Source: Moraxella lacunata
GTDB taxonomy: Bacteria > Pseudomonadota > Gammaproteobacteria > Pseudomonadales > Moraxellaceae
Length of the DNA: 20,437 nt
Reading direction: 5' to 3'
Assembly: GCF_002027545.1 (NCBI RefSeq)
Contig: NZ_MXAN01000021.1
Location: 1-20,437, forward strand
Shown here: positions 7,931 through 15,741 of the stretch, in pieces
Layout: the number at the start of each line of letters is the position of its first letter
How positions within the stretch are numbered: position 1 is the first letter of the stretch
Notes under the pieces: model-generated
The model's database searches: none
What the model was told of the DNA's origin: nothing
What the model saw: only the letters and a program-made list of their open reading frames with translations
Position numbers and translations under genes: made by a program

Positions 7931-8803
7931 TGTAAGATATACTACCGTTATTTACAGAACCCAAGGTAAAATACTGTAAATGAACATACATAAAAACTTG
8001 AAGACTGCTTCCCCATCACAGACAAGCTATTTGGACAGCTTATCATAAGCACAAGCAATCTGTTACTTCGTTGGCACTTGAGTATAAAGTATCAAGACCT
8101 ACCATATACAAGGTCTTAAAACTTGCTCGTGTTAAACTCCTTAAACCACAGTCTAGCACCAACAATCGCTTTAAACAAGCAAGATTTGGCATTAAACGCT
8201 TAGCTAAGGTTGAAAAGTCAATACAGGACAAACTCAAAAGACAAGCCAAACGTTATAACAAGTCCTATCCTGGTGAACTGCTTAAAGGACAAAGCACAAA
8301 CAGTCCCAGAGAATATCTCTTTGTTGCCATAGATGACTATTCTCGTGAGTTATATGCGTGTATCATGCCGGATAAAACAGCATTTAGTGCAGCTAAGTTT
8401 CTTACCGAACAAGTCATAGAGCCTTGTCCTTACGTGATTGATGTGATTTACTCTGACAACGGCACAGAATTTAAAGGCACCAAAGACCATGAATTTGTTA
8501 AAGTCTGTTATGATAACAACATCAATCAAAAATTCACCAAAGTAGGCAGACCACAAACCAATGGTAAAGCAGAACGGGTTATTCGCACACTCATGCAAAT
8601 GTGGCATGAAAAATGTGAATTTACAAACAGTGACCATAGAAAGCAAGAGTTAACAAGATTTCTTAATTTCTATAATACAGTGAAACCCCATTCATCTTTA
8701 ACCAAAAAAGATGAAACAACTGGCAAGACTCACACCTTTACTCCTTATGAGTGGTTAGAGTTTTATTTTAAACAAAGTGTAAATAACGGTTGAGATTTTT
8801 ACA
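7931..8803 (+). mobile_element. IS481-family-like insertion sequence (873 bp, decayed)
   Basis: The element begins TGTAAGATATACTACCG and its right end, read in reverse complement, is TGTAAAAATCTCAACCG; both continue into TTATTTACA. The terminal inverted repeat is about 26 bp with 20 matches and starts with TGT, as is usual for IS481. The 7-bp sequence AGTTAGG is directly repeated at 7924-7930 and 8804-8810, a good target-site duplication. It contains one transposase gene, which is damaged. Confidence 0.8.
7980..8793 (+). pseudogene. IS481-family transposase, frameshifted and missing the first catalytic Asp
   Basis: The probable original start is the ATG at 7980 (MNIHKNLKTASPSQTSYLD), but that frame stops at 8048. 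The rest continues in another frame from about 8038 as AYHKHKQSVTSLALEYKVS, a helix-turn-helix region, and then runs open to 8793; an internal TTG at 8071 would give 240 residues. The integrase-type core shows the second Asp in YSDNGTEF and the Glu in NGKAERVIRTL. The region between PGEL and YLFVAIDDYSR is shortened to LKGQSTNSPRE and has no Asp where the family's first catalytic Asp lies. Both defects suggest an inactive transposase. The gene fills the insertion sequence. Confidence 0.75.
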
Positions 8804-8911
8804 AGTTAGGTATTAAAAAATCTTAGCATGTATAGTGCCATGGTAAAGTCTTGACTAACGTGAACTATAAAATTACTTATCATTAAAGATAAATTTAAAA
8901 AAGAAAATTGC

Positions 8912-9454
8912 ATGAAATCAGAAAATCAATTAGTAACCAATGCAGATAAATCAGCATTGTTAAAATCAATCATAGGCAATATGCTTAATATCAAAAAAGA
9001 TGTCTATCTATGTTTTAATTTTGATTTAGATAATCTTAGTCATCAAAAGATACAATATGATGATGACGATGTGCAGGTATTTCACGCCAATACCATTTTG
9101 GATGATTTTGATAAGGTTGCACAAATTACCCAAAACACAGACGAGTTTATTATTTCCTTATTTGATGATTTTTCATCTTATATAAAAATGTATACTGATT
9201 TTGAATTAGCTCCCAATCGTTTTTGCTATACTTTTGTTTTTGAGCCATGCCGTTATGATTTATTACATCAAGAAGGGTATATGATAGATAGTTATCATTA
9301 TATCAATAATGCGTACACCGTTAGCATAAACACTACCGTGCAATCAGAAAATGATGATATTTTAGATGGATTGGCACAAATGCTCGGCATGGAGCCAAAA
9401 AAGGATTTTAAAACCGATGAACAGATAAGAGAATATACCAATTTTTTAAAATAG
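8912..9454 (+). CDS. Unrecognised acidic cytoplasmic protein (180 aa)
   Basis: I do not recognise the family. The protein has 180 residues, no signal peptide and no membrane segment, and is notably acidic, with clusters such as YDDDDVQVF and LFDDF. Aromatic residues are frequent in the middle (FCYTFVFEPCRYDLL). Codon use is clearly more AT-rich than that of neighbouring housekeeping genes, which together with the IS481-like element just upstream suggests acquired DNA. Acidic orphans like this are sometimes immunity proteins, but no toxin gene is visible next to it and I do not assign that role. The start ATG has only a weak upstream purine run. Confidence 0.65.
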   Translation: MKSENQLVTNADKSALLKSIIGNMLNIKKDVYLCFNFDLDNLSHQKIQYDDDDVQVFHANTILDDFDKVAQITQNTDEFIISLFDDFSSYIKMYTDFELAPNRFCYTFVFEPCRYDLLHQEGYMIDSYHYINNAYTVSINTTVQSENDDILDGLAQMLGMEPKKDFKTDEQIREYTNFLK

Positions 9455-9655
9455 CCATCGCTAATAACAGCAGAATTGATGGCAGATGGGTCATGTCAAG
9501 ACAAATAGCTTGCTTATAAAGCTCAAAATACTGTGGTGTTAGGAAAACTGTTTGAAATTCATTAGAGTTTTTTGTGCATTAATGTTTACCAAAAACACTT
9601 GCAATTTTGCCCAAAGTCTTATAGGATATGCCTTTTAATTGACAATGATAATCTT

Positions 9656-10429
9656 ATGGCAAATTTTCTAAATAAACAACTAAAACGCACCAAAATCATC
9701 GCAGGCATGAGTAACACCTTGGTTGGTGGCTTTACTACCGCCAGACGCATTGGGGCATTTAAAGCACCGCCCAGAGATGTTTTGCCAAAATACATCCAAA
9801 CCTTTTGCCGAAAAATGGTCAATTCCTTTGGCGTGGAAGTCGTGCAAGTTGAGCCTGTGCCACAGACACACGGACTTTGGGTGTCCAATCACATCTCTTG
9901 GCTGGATATTCCTGTGGTGGGGTCGGTTGCTCCTGTGTTCTTTTTGTCAAAGGCGGAGATTGGTGAGTGGTTTATTTTTGGCAAACTTGCCAAAGCAGGT
10001 GGGACGCTGTTTATCAAACGTGGCTCGGGGGACGCTGACGGTGTGGCACGCCAAATTGCCGACTTTTTGCGTGGCGGTTCATCGGTGGTATTTTTCCCCG
10101 AAGCAACCACTACAGACGGTACAAAAATCAAAAAAATCCACGGAAAACTTTTGCAGGCGAGCATGGATACAGGCTTGCCCATCTGCCCTGTGGTGATTGC
10201 TTATGTCAATGCAGACGGTACGCTGTCGGACGACTGTGCGTATTATGACAAACGCACGATGGCAGAGAGCCTAAGACGAGTGGCGGACAGCGATGGGGTC
10301 AAGGCGTATGTGTTGCCCCTTGCACCGATTTCACCCGAAAACAAGACCCGCACCGAGCTTACCGAGATATTGCAAAAAGCCATGGAAGACGGGCTGGCAG
10401 AGCTACATAGACGAGTATTAAAGGCTTGA
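9656..10429 (+). CDS. 1-acyl-glycerol-3-phosphate acyltransferase family protein (PlsC-like)
   Basis: The enzyme belongs to the LPLAT/PlsC acyltransferases, which add a second acyl chain to lysophospholipids or related lipids at the inner membrane. The 257-residue product has the HX4D motif in NHISWLD (His79, Asp84), the FIKRGS motif and the FFPEATTTDG motif with Glu149 in place of the common FPEGT block. The ATG at 9656 (MANFLNKQLKRTK) is preferred; the frame stays open upstream to a TTG at 9572, but that part does not resemble the family. The exact substrate is uncertain; lyso-ornithine lipid acyltransferases look similar. It converges with the WG-repeat gene, leaving a single base between the stop codons. 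Confidence 0.85.
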   Translation: MANFLNKQLKRTKIIAGMSNTLVGGFTTARRIGAFKAPPRDVLPKYIQTFCRKMVNSFGVEVVQVEPVPQTHGLWVSNHISWLDIPVVGSVAPVFFLSKAEIGEWFIFGKLAKAGGTLFIKRGSGDADGVARQIADFLRGGSSVVFFPEATTTDGTKIKKIHGKLLQASMDTGLPICPVVIAYVNADGTLSDDCAYYDKRTMAESLRRVADSDGVKAYVLPLAPISPENKTRTELTEILQKAMEDGLAELHRRVLKA

Positions 10430-10430
10430 T

Positions 10431-11387
10431 TTAGCGAATCAAACTAACGACCCACGCCCAAATCCTATCCCATGACCCACGCTTTGCTGTGGGTTCTTGA
10501 TTGGGTGTTTGGTTGGGCGTGGCAAGTAGCCGACAGGATCTATCAGGAAATTTTGGGTCATTGACAGCTTGCCCTGCACGGTCTTGCAAAAATAGTGTAC
10601 ACTGCCTACCGTCTATGCGTAGTTGCCATTCATGCCCATAGACATCGTTCCACATGGGGTAGTGGTGTGATGAGGGTTTGATAATGAGTGTACCGTTCCT
10701 ATCTACAAAGCCGACTTGGTATGGATTGTCTAAATCTTGATAAACCCTTGATATGCCTTGTTTATCAAAAGGCTCCATATCGTCATAGCCTTGTGTGAGT
10801 ATGTTTTTATTACGGTCTATCATCATGGTTTGGTTATCTATGCTCACCATAAACCGCTCATCGCCTGCTTTATCGTCCAGCAGTTTCACCCAGCCATACT
10901 GCCCTGCCAAGATGATATTGCCTTGCGTGTCCATAAAGCCACTTTGCCCGTTATCATCATCTTCAAAGCGTATCAAGACATCATTTTCAAAGTCCCATTC
11001 ACCACGCCGATAACCCAAAATGACTCCACCGTCCACCCCATGCACCGCCAAATATATGCCATCATCACGATTATCGGTGATAATGACTTTATCCACGCCA
11101 TTAAAACCCCAAGGCTGTTTGCCAAAAACAAAGGGTGCTACCACACGCTGATGAGCGTCCACCAAGCCCCACTTACCTTGTTTTGATAAGGTTACATAAC
11201 CATTTAGGCACGCTCCGTCATCATATTCAAGCGGTAACAATACTTTACCTGTGCTGTCCGCCATGCCATATTTGCCGTGTTTTTTGACAACGCCGAATAT
11301 GTTGCTGTTTTCTGCGGACGTTGAACAAACCACGTTTTCATCATAACGAAAATCGCCCCAATCGGCAGACTCTATGATAACGCCCAC
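10431..11387 (-). CDS. WG-repeat protein, signal peptide out of frame
   Basis: The open frame encodes up to 318 residues from a GTG. It contains WG-type beta repeats: FGVVKKHGKYGMADSTGKVL, then KQGKWGLVDAHQRVVAPF, and degenerate copies GQSGFMDTQGNI and YQVGFVDRNGTLIIK. WG-repeat proteins are usually exported, but function is rarely known. No start with export features exists in this frame. Directly upstream, in the next frame, lies a good signal peptide (11372-11437), so the natural gene probably spans 10431-11437 with a one-base frameshift near 11385. It ends the fkpB-led minus-strand cluster. The mature domain may no longer be exported unless the shift is a sequencing error. Confidence 0.7.
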   Translation of the reverse strand: MGVIIESADWGDFRYDENVVCSTSAENSNIFGVVKKHGKYGMADSTGKVLLPLEYDDGACLNGYVTLSKQGKWGLVDAHQRVVAPFVFGKQPWGFNGVDKVIITDNRDDGIYLAVHGVDGGVILGYRRGEWDFENDVLIRFEDDDNGQSGFMDTQGNIILAGQYGWVKLLDDKAGDERFMVSIDNQTMMIDRNKNILTQGYDDMEPFDKQGISRVYQDLDNPYQVGFVDRNGTLIIKPSSHHYPMWNDVYGHEWQLRIDGRQCTLFLQDRAGQAVNDPKFPDRSCRLLATPNQTPNQEPTAKRGSWDRIWAWVVSLIR

Positions 11388-11437
11388 GCTTGCGGTAGTG
11401 TGAGCAGGGTGAATAAGGCGATGAGTGGCTTTTTCAT
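11372..11437 (-). pseudogene. Displaced signal-peptide exon of the WG-repeat gene
   Basis: An ATG at 11437, preceded by AGGA, encodes MKKPLIALFTLLTLPQAWA, a typical Sec signal peptide with an AWA cleavage site. Two codons later the frame reaches TAG. The WG-repeat coding sequence continues in the neighbouring frame from the same point. Confidence 0.65.
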
Positions 11438-11453
11438 GAGTTGTCCTAGGTTG

Positions 11454-11718
11454 TCATTTGGGCTGTATGTCTATCAAAATATGGGGATAGGTACGGGTCA
11501 AAATGGGTGATTTGGTGTACTTGACACAAATCACATCGCCTGCCTTGTACGGGCGAAAAATATCGTCCCTATGCCAGTTGTCAAGGCGGTCAAAACGATA
11601 CGATTTTTGGCTCATTGGGTCATCAAGATACAGGCTTAGTACACTTTGCCTACCCAAAGAGCGATGTTCGATTTTGTTAAGTTGCCCACAAACTTGATGA
11701 ATACTGCCGTGGCTTGTC
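11454..11718 (-). pseudogene. 3' part of a MITE-interrupted small membrane-protein gene (unit 2)
   Basis: This open frame reads inward from the MITE edge (HGSIHQVCGQLNKIEHRS) to LIDIQPK and a stop. It contains LSLYLDDPMSQKSYRF and GDVICVKYTKS. The TAG formed by the MITE end blocks it upstream. The sequence resembles the 3' fragment at 12168-12371 (LSMYATDEQKVYDFMHIHR and ESICVDYIPMP), so the two are paralogous C-terminal domains. A weak internal TTG (11657) could in theory start a 67-residue product. The family is not recognised. Confidence 0.55.
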
Positions 11719-11926
11719 TAGGGCGTGCCCACCTTTTATAACACAATTTAACATTTAGAAATTTTATAGAAATAAAATAGTGTTTTTGCATGAAAAATGG
11801 CTAAATCTTGTGGCTCGAAGTCAAAAGCTTGTTTGATAGAATGACTATCAAACTTCACTTTTTCCTTGAAAAACATGCGATTTTTCTCATTTTTCATGGC
11901 AAATACAAAAGGCAGGCACGCCCCTA
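11719..11926. repeat. 208-bp TAGGGCGTG-ended MITE, copy A
   Basis: It runs from TAGGGCGTGCC to GGCACGCCCCTA and is the inverted near-copy of 14271-14478, with the same length. A palindrome near the centre (TTTGATAG and CTATCAAA) can form a hairpin. Only TA is common to both flanks, which would fit a TA target. It separates the 5' and 3' parts of a membrane-protein gene. Confidence 0.85.
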
Positions 11927-12138
11927 ATAACCACAAATAAATAATAAAGCACAACAGCAACCAACAACGCCCCGATACTTATCTTTATAACTAGGTGTTT
12001 ACCTTGTGCGGTCGCCACACCCAAAAACACCATCGCCAAGATGATGAAAAATGCGTCGCCAACAAGTATCGAGATGATAACAGCTAAGACGATAAGGGCG
12101 ATAGCAAATGGCTGATGTTCTGGGTTGAAAAATGACAT
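11887..12138 (-). CDS. 5' part of a small membrane protein, truncated by a MITE (unit 2)
   Basis: The gene starts at an ATG with AAGGGAT upstream and encodes MSFFNPEHQPFAIALIVLAV followed by further hydrophobic stretches, giving about three membrane segments. Genuine sequence ends around LYYLFVVI at position 11927; the last dozen residues of the 83-residue frame are read from the MITE. The N-terminal part resembles the product at 12525-12800 in its layout of membrane segments. It was probably once continuous with 11454-11718, giving a membrane anchor plus a small soluble domain. Function unknown. Confidence 0.5.
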   Translation of the reverse strand: MSFFNPEHQPFAIALIVLAVIISILVGDAFFIILAMVFLGVATAQGKHLVIKISIGALLVAVVLYYLFVVIRGVPAFCICHEK

Positions 12139-12167
12139 GACAAATATCCCTTTTGCTGTGGTTGATG

Positions 12168-12371
12168 TTATTTATTATCGTTCATAATTCGCACTTCTTT
12201 TAATATGTGGGGCGAAAAAAGGGTAAATGCTGGCATGGGAATATAATCCACGCAAATCGACTCATTTTTATCATAACGATTTTTAAAAAAGTCGGTGTGT
12301 TCGTGATAGCGATGAATGTGCATAAAGTCATAAACTTTTTGCTCATCGGTGGCATACATCGACAACATCAA
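12168..12371 (-). pseudogene. 3' part of a MITE-interrupted small membrane-protein gene (unit 1)
   Basis: The frame encodes LSMYATDEQKVYDFMHIHR through ESICVDYIPMPAFTLF to a stop, and aligns with the fragment at 11454-11718. The bases between the MITE (12404) and this frame read open in a neighbouring frame (FIIKRKCLKGR), so a small frameshift has also accumulated. An internal start could give 67 residues, but it is best read as the severed C-terminus of the gene beginning at 12800. Confidence 0.5.
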
Positions 12372-12403
12372 ATCCTACCTTTTAAACACTTTCTTTTTAT
12401 AAT

Positions 12404-12526
12404 AAACTTCCTGCAAAACTAGTTTTCCGTTCGCCCTGAGCTTGTCGAAGGGTAGCGGAAAACCGTTATGGGCAGGCATAGCTCGCCACGAACGGTTTTC
12501 TTCAATTGGAGTTTTGCAGGAAGTCT
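12404..12526. repeat. 123-bp MITE with hairpin core, copy 1
   Basis: It starts AAACTTCCTGCAAAACTAG and ends GTTTTGCAGGAAGTCT, with AAT on both sides. It is nearly identical to 15742-15864, which has the same length and the same flanks. The core holds GTTCGCCCTGAGCTTGTCG and a partly mutated right arm (GCTCGCCACGAAC). It cuts the unit 1 membrane-protein gene and supplies its premature stop. Confidence 0.85.
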
Positions 12527-12800
12527 AATACTCTTTGAATGTGCCACAAACCGTTTTGGCAGGTGTGCGAGAATAAGCATACAAACCATAACCAAAATAA
12601 TAAACAACAAACAGCCCAATCACGCCCCAAATACCAAATTTGACGGTGTCGGATTTGTCATGGGCAAAAAACAAACTTGCCATCATCGCACCAATGCCAA
12701 GCGTCATCGTCCTGTCGTCCACAAGCAACAAACAGATGATGACCTGCATGACAATAATGCCATAACCGAGCTTTTTTGAGATTGGGGCGTTGTCGCTCAT
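12525..12800 (-). CDS. 5' part of a small membrane protein, truncated by a MITE (unit 1)
   Basis: The ATG overlaps the fkpB stop codon as ATGA, implying translational coupling. The 91-residue frame begins MSDNAPISKKLGYGIIVMQV and has about three hydrophobic segments, then YSRTPAKTVCGTFKEY and a TAG contributed by the MITE terminus. TVCGTFKEY aligns with QVCGQLNKIEH in the unit 2 fragment, so the normal protein probably continued into the domain now at 12168-12371. A truncated membrane protein may still be made. Function unknown. Confidence 0.55.
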   Translation of the reverse strand: MSDNAPISKKLGYGIIVMQVIICLLLVDDRTMTLGIGAMMASLFFAHDKSDTVKFGIWGVIGLFVVYYFGYGLYAYSRTPAKTVCGTFKEY

Positions 12801-13282
12801 TTTAGTTCAATCGCCATTTGTCCTTTTGGCGTAACCTTAAAAATCTGCACCTTAAACAGCACGTCTTGCCCTGCCAAAGGGTGATTAAAATCCACTTTGA
12901 CTTCATCATCATCGACATGACAAATCACGCCTGCCAAGGTATTTTGCCCTTTGTCGGCAAATTCCATCATCATGCCGACCACAGGATTTGGCTCGGACAG
13001 GCTAAACTTGGTACGGGGAAAGGTTTGGACGTTTTCGCCATTCCACTCGCCAAAGGCTTGTTCGGGCGGTAGGTGGGCGGTGCGGGTGTCGCCTGCTTTT
13101 AGGTTGATGAGTACCTGCTCAAAGCCTGCCAGTAGGCTCTCATCGCCTATCGTCAAGGTTACAGGCTCGTCTCGCCCAAAGGTGCTATCGATGACCGTGC
13201 CGTTCGGTAGACTGACTTCAAAATGTAGCGAAACGGTGCTACCGTCTGTAATGCGAATCTCTTCGCTGGGTAAAATGTTCAT
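12797..13282 (-). CDS. fkpB: FKBP-type peptidyl-prolyl cis-trans isomerase (FkpB/SlpA-like)
   Basis: This is a cytoplasmic prolyl isomerase and chaperone of the SlyD/SlpA group. The 161-residue product opens with VSLHFEVSLPNGTVIDSTF, the FKBP strand typical of SlpA, followed by LTIGDESLLAGFEQVLINLK and PPEQAFGEW. After the inserted flap domain comes the conserved VDFNHPLAGQDVLFKVQI. Length is normal for SlpA. GGA lies upstream of the ATG. The gene heads a minus-strand cluster whose next gene overlaps it by four bases. In many proteobacteria fkpB sits by ispH or lspA; here the neighbours are unrelated small membrane-protein genes. Confidence 0.9.
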   Translation of the reverse strand: MNILPSEEIRITDGSTVSLHFEVSLPNGTVIDSTFGRDEPVTLTIGDESLLAGFEQVLINLKAGDTRTAHLPPEQAFGEWNGENVQTFPRTKFSLSEPNPVVGMMMEFADKGQNTLAGVICHVDDDEVKVDFNHPLAGQDVLFKVQIFKVTPKGQMAIELK

Positions 13283-13361
13283 GGTATCATTCCAAAATAA
13301 AATAGGGCTAGTTTACCACAAGCCCCATGTATAGTAAAATCGCCAATGCTCTATATGCCAA

Positions 13362-14189
13362 TCAGTCATCGCCCAGTAGTTTCTTCGCCCAAGCAATCAC
13401 TGGCAAATCCACCATCTGCCCATCAATGGCAAACACCGCCTGCCCTGTGGCGTGATGATAAGATAGCACTTTTTTGGCAAAGGCGACATCGCCATCACAC
13501 TCCTTGTGTGTCCCCACCACACCCAACTGCTTGGGGTGTATGACAAGACAGCCACCAAAACCAAAATCACGAGCATGCATAAGCCATCTGGCAAAGCCGT
13601 CATCATCGCCAAAATCAGGATAAATCGTCTCAATCGGAGCGGTCAGCCCATGTGCCTGCGAGTGTAGCACCAGCTCGCACCGCACCTTATCAAGCATTAT
13701 CATCTCTGCTGATGTGTGCCTGCCAATCCCTAGCGATGTCAATAAATCCAAACAGCCATAGCTCAACGCCATAAGCCCTGCCACACCTGCCATAGAAGCA
13801 ACATTTATCACGCCTTGCCCGCTCTCAATCATGGCAACGATAGGGCGAGCGGTTAGTTCATGAGCCAGACTGACCTGCTCGGCATTTTCGGCTTTGGGGA
13901 GTACCACCGTGCTGATGCTGTCGTGGGACTTTACCCATTCACAATCCAAACGAAACTCGCCATGAGACGCCCCATGTATCCGCACCCACAGCTCTGGCGT
14001 GGTCTCTGTCTGCATGAAATTGCCTAATAAATCATCAAACTCATTACGCACATCATTAGGCGAGCGGTCGGCGGCGGCATCTTCTAGGTCGATGATGACG
14101 GCGTGGACGTGAGCGGTTATGGCAGGGTCGGTTAGGGCTTTGATGATACGCTTGGGGTGCGTGGCAGGGACAAATAGATAGGCGAGCAT
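13362..14189 (-). CDS. HpcH/HpaI aldolase / citrate lyase beta-subunit-like protein
   Basis: The product has 275 residues and the CitE-like TIM-barrel signature: LFVPATHPKRIIKAL at the N-terminus, HAVIIDLEDAAADRSP with metal-binding acidic residues, the WVRIHG strand, VVLPKAEN and VAMIESGQGV with the metal-ligand Glu. GCLVIHPKQL near the C-terminus also fits. No citF or citD partners lie nearby, so it is probably a stand-alone CoA-thioester lyase or hydrolase rather than part of citrate lyase; the substrate cannot be deduced. AGGA lies 8 bp before the ATG. It runs in the same direction as fkpB with an 80-bp gap. Confidence 0.85.
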   Translation of the reverse strand: MLAYLFVPATHPKRIIKALTDPAITAHVHAVIIDLEDAAADRSPNDVRNEFDDLLGNFMQTETTPELWVRIHGASHGEFRLDCEWVKSHDSISTVVLPKAENAEQVSLAHELTARPIVAMIESGQGVINVASMAGVAGLMALSYGCLDLLTSLGIGRHTSAEMIMLDKVRCELVLHSQAHGLTAPIETIYPDFGDDDGFARWLMHARDFGFGGCLVIHPKQLGVVGTHKECDGDVAFAKKVLSYHHATGQAVFAIDGQMVDLPVIAWAKKLLGDD

Positions 14190-14270
14190 GATAAAATCCT
14201 TTTGAAAATTGAATGTGCTAACATTTATTATAGTAGCGATTATTTATTTTTGCAAATTAACAAAAAACAC

Positions 14271-14478
14271 TAGGGCGTGCCTGCCTTTTGTATTTGCAAT
14301 GAAAAATGAGAAAAATCGCACGTTTTTCAAGGAAAAAACGCAGGTTGATAGTTATTCTATCAAGCAAGTTTTTGACTTCGAGCCACAAGATTTAGCCATT
14401 TTTCATGCAAAAACAGTTTATTTATTTCTAAAATATTTCTAAATTGTAGATAGTGTTATAAAGGGTAGGCACGCCCTA
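14271..14478. repeat. 208-bp TAGGGCGTG-ended MITE, copy B
   Basis: It runs from TAGGGCGTGCCTGCC to GGTAGGCACGCCCTA with imperfect inverted termini. It is the inverted near-copy of 11719-11926 and has the central palindrome TTGATAG...CTATCAA. It lies between the CitE-like gene and the permease gene without breaking either. Confidence 0.85.
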
Positions 14479-14551
14479 CTCATCATCACTTGACAAACAA
14501 TCAAGCATGGTACAAAATTCATGTTTTTTTAAACAAAATAACCGCATTGAC

Positions 14552-15740
14552 ATGATAGCAAAAAAATCTCCCCTAAATATCTTAATCGGTGCGGCGGCAT
14601 TGGTCATCGTGCTGACAGGTATTAAATTGGCGTCTAGTTTGATTGTGCCATTTTTGATTGCGTTATTTGTGGTCATTCTCTGCTCGCCACTCATTAATTT
14701 TTTGACACGCCATAAAGTACCGCATTATATGGCAATCGGCATTTTGTTTTTAATCATTACGCTGGCATTGGTATTTTTGGCAAATTTAATTAATTCATCC
14801 ATCATCGAATTTACCCGCTCCATTCCCCAATATGAACGTTTGGCATTATTGCGTATCCAAGAATTAACAGCATTGGCACAAAAATGGGATTTACCCCTTG
14901 AATTAAATACCACCATGATTATGGAGTATTTTAATACCAACTCCCTATTATCCTTTATGGGGAGCTTAATGGGTGGTATGTCAAGCATTGCAACCAATGT
15001 TTTTATATTAGCACTCATGATTTTATTTATGCTCTTTGAAGCCCCTGATTTTAAGCATAAATTATCTTATGTCATGGGAAAAAGTGAAAAATATCATCAC
15101 ATTGACCAAATAAGAATCCGCCTAATCTTAAATAGCGTGATTCAATATTTGGGCTTAAAAGCCTTAATTAGTTTATTTACAGGATTTTTTGTGTGGCTAT
15201 TATTGGTCATGCTAGATGTGCAATATGCCATTCTTTGGGCGACCCTTAGCTTTTTATTAAATTTTGTGCCAAACATCGGCTCGGTCATGGCGGCAGTGCC
15301 TGTGGTGTTGCAAGCATTATTATTAAATAGACTTCTTTCCAAACCCCGATTTTTGTGGATTTTTAAAAACTTCAACCCCAATACTTATAAAGGTTTATTT
15401 TTAGTTTGGAAAGAGATTTAATGGCTTTTCGGTGGGGGCGAGCGTGGGTGTGGGCTTTTTGGTGATTAATATTATTATTGGTAATTTGGTTGAGCCTAAA
15501 ATCATGGGACAAAATTTGGGCTTATCCACGCTTATGGTGTTTTTGTCATTATTATTTTGGGGTTGGCTATTGGGCGTGGTCGGTATGTTATTATCTGTGC
15601 CACTGACCATGGTATTTAAAATTATCCTAGAAGCCAATCCCAATACGGCACATTATGCAGTATTAATGAGGAATGATAATAAAGAATCCCTAGCCAAAAG
15701 AATGATTAGGGAAAACGATGTGGATTCATTAGGAGCTTAA
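14552..15740 (+). pseudogene. AI-2E/PerM-family permease, interrupted by a 91-bp MITE
   Basis: The N-terminal part (MIAKKSPLNILIGAAALVIV) runs through several membrane segments typical of the AI-2E transporter (PerM) family and reaches LNFVPNIGSVMAAVPVVLQA. The frame then enters the MITE at 15329 and stops at 15421. The missing C-terminus resumes at about 15423 in another frame: [20 protein letters not shown], then [16 protein letters not shown], the family signature, ending at 15740. Removing 94 bp would restore [11 protein letters not shown], an intact gene of about 365 residues. An earlier in-frame ATG at 14507 is possible. A truncated product lacking the last membrane segments might still be made. 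Substrates of such permeases are diverse. Confidence 0.85.
15329..15419. repeat. 91-bp MITE, copy 2 (inside the permease gene)
   Basis: It runs from AGACTTCTTTCCAAAC to GTTTGGAAAGAGATTT with AAT on both sides, and is nearly identical to the reverse complement of 7809-7899. Its boundaries match the interruption of the permease frame exactly. Confidence 0.9.
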
Positions 15741-15741
15741 T

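Noticed and set aside
8040..8050. Programmed frameshift in the IS481-like transposase
   Set aside because: No slippery heptamer is present at the frame change, and the same gene carries a second inactivating defect, so decay is the simpler reading.
10482..10500. Hairpin ACCCAC...GTGGGT as a terminator for the acyltransferase gene
   Set aside because: The stem is only 6 bp, lacks a clear T run and lies within the converging WG-repeat coding sequence.
14283..14442. Short frame MKNEKNRxFFKEK inside both 208-bp MITE copies, seemingly conserved
   Set aside because: The differences between the two copies mostly change the amino acid (five or more non-synonymous against one synonymous), so the similarity reflects DNA repeat identity, not protein selection.
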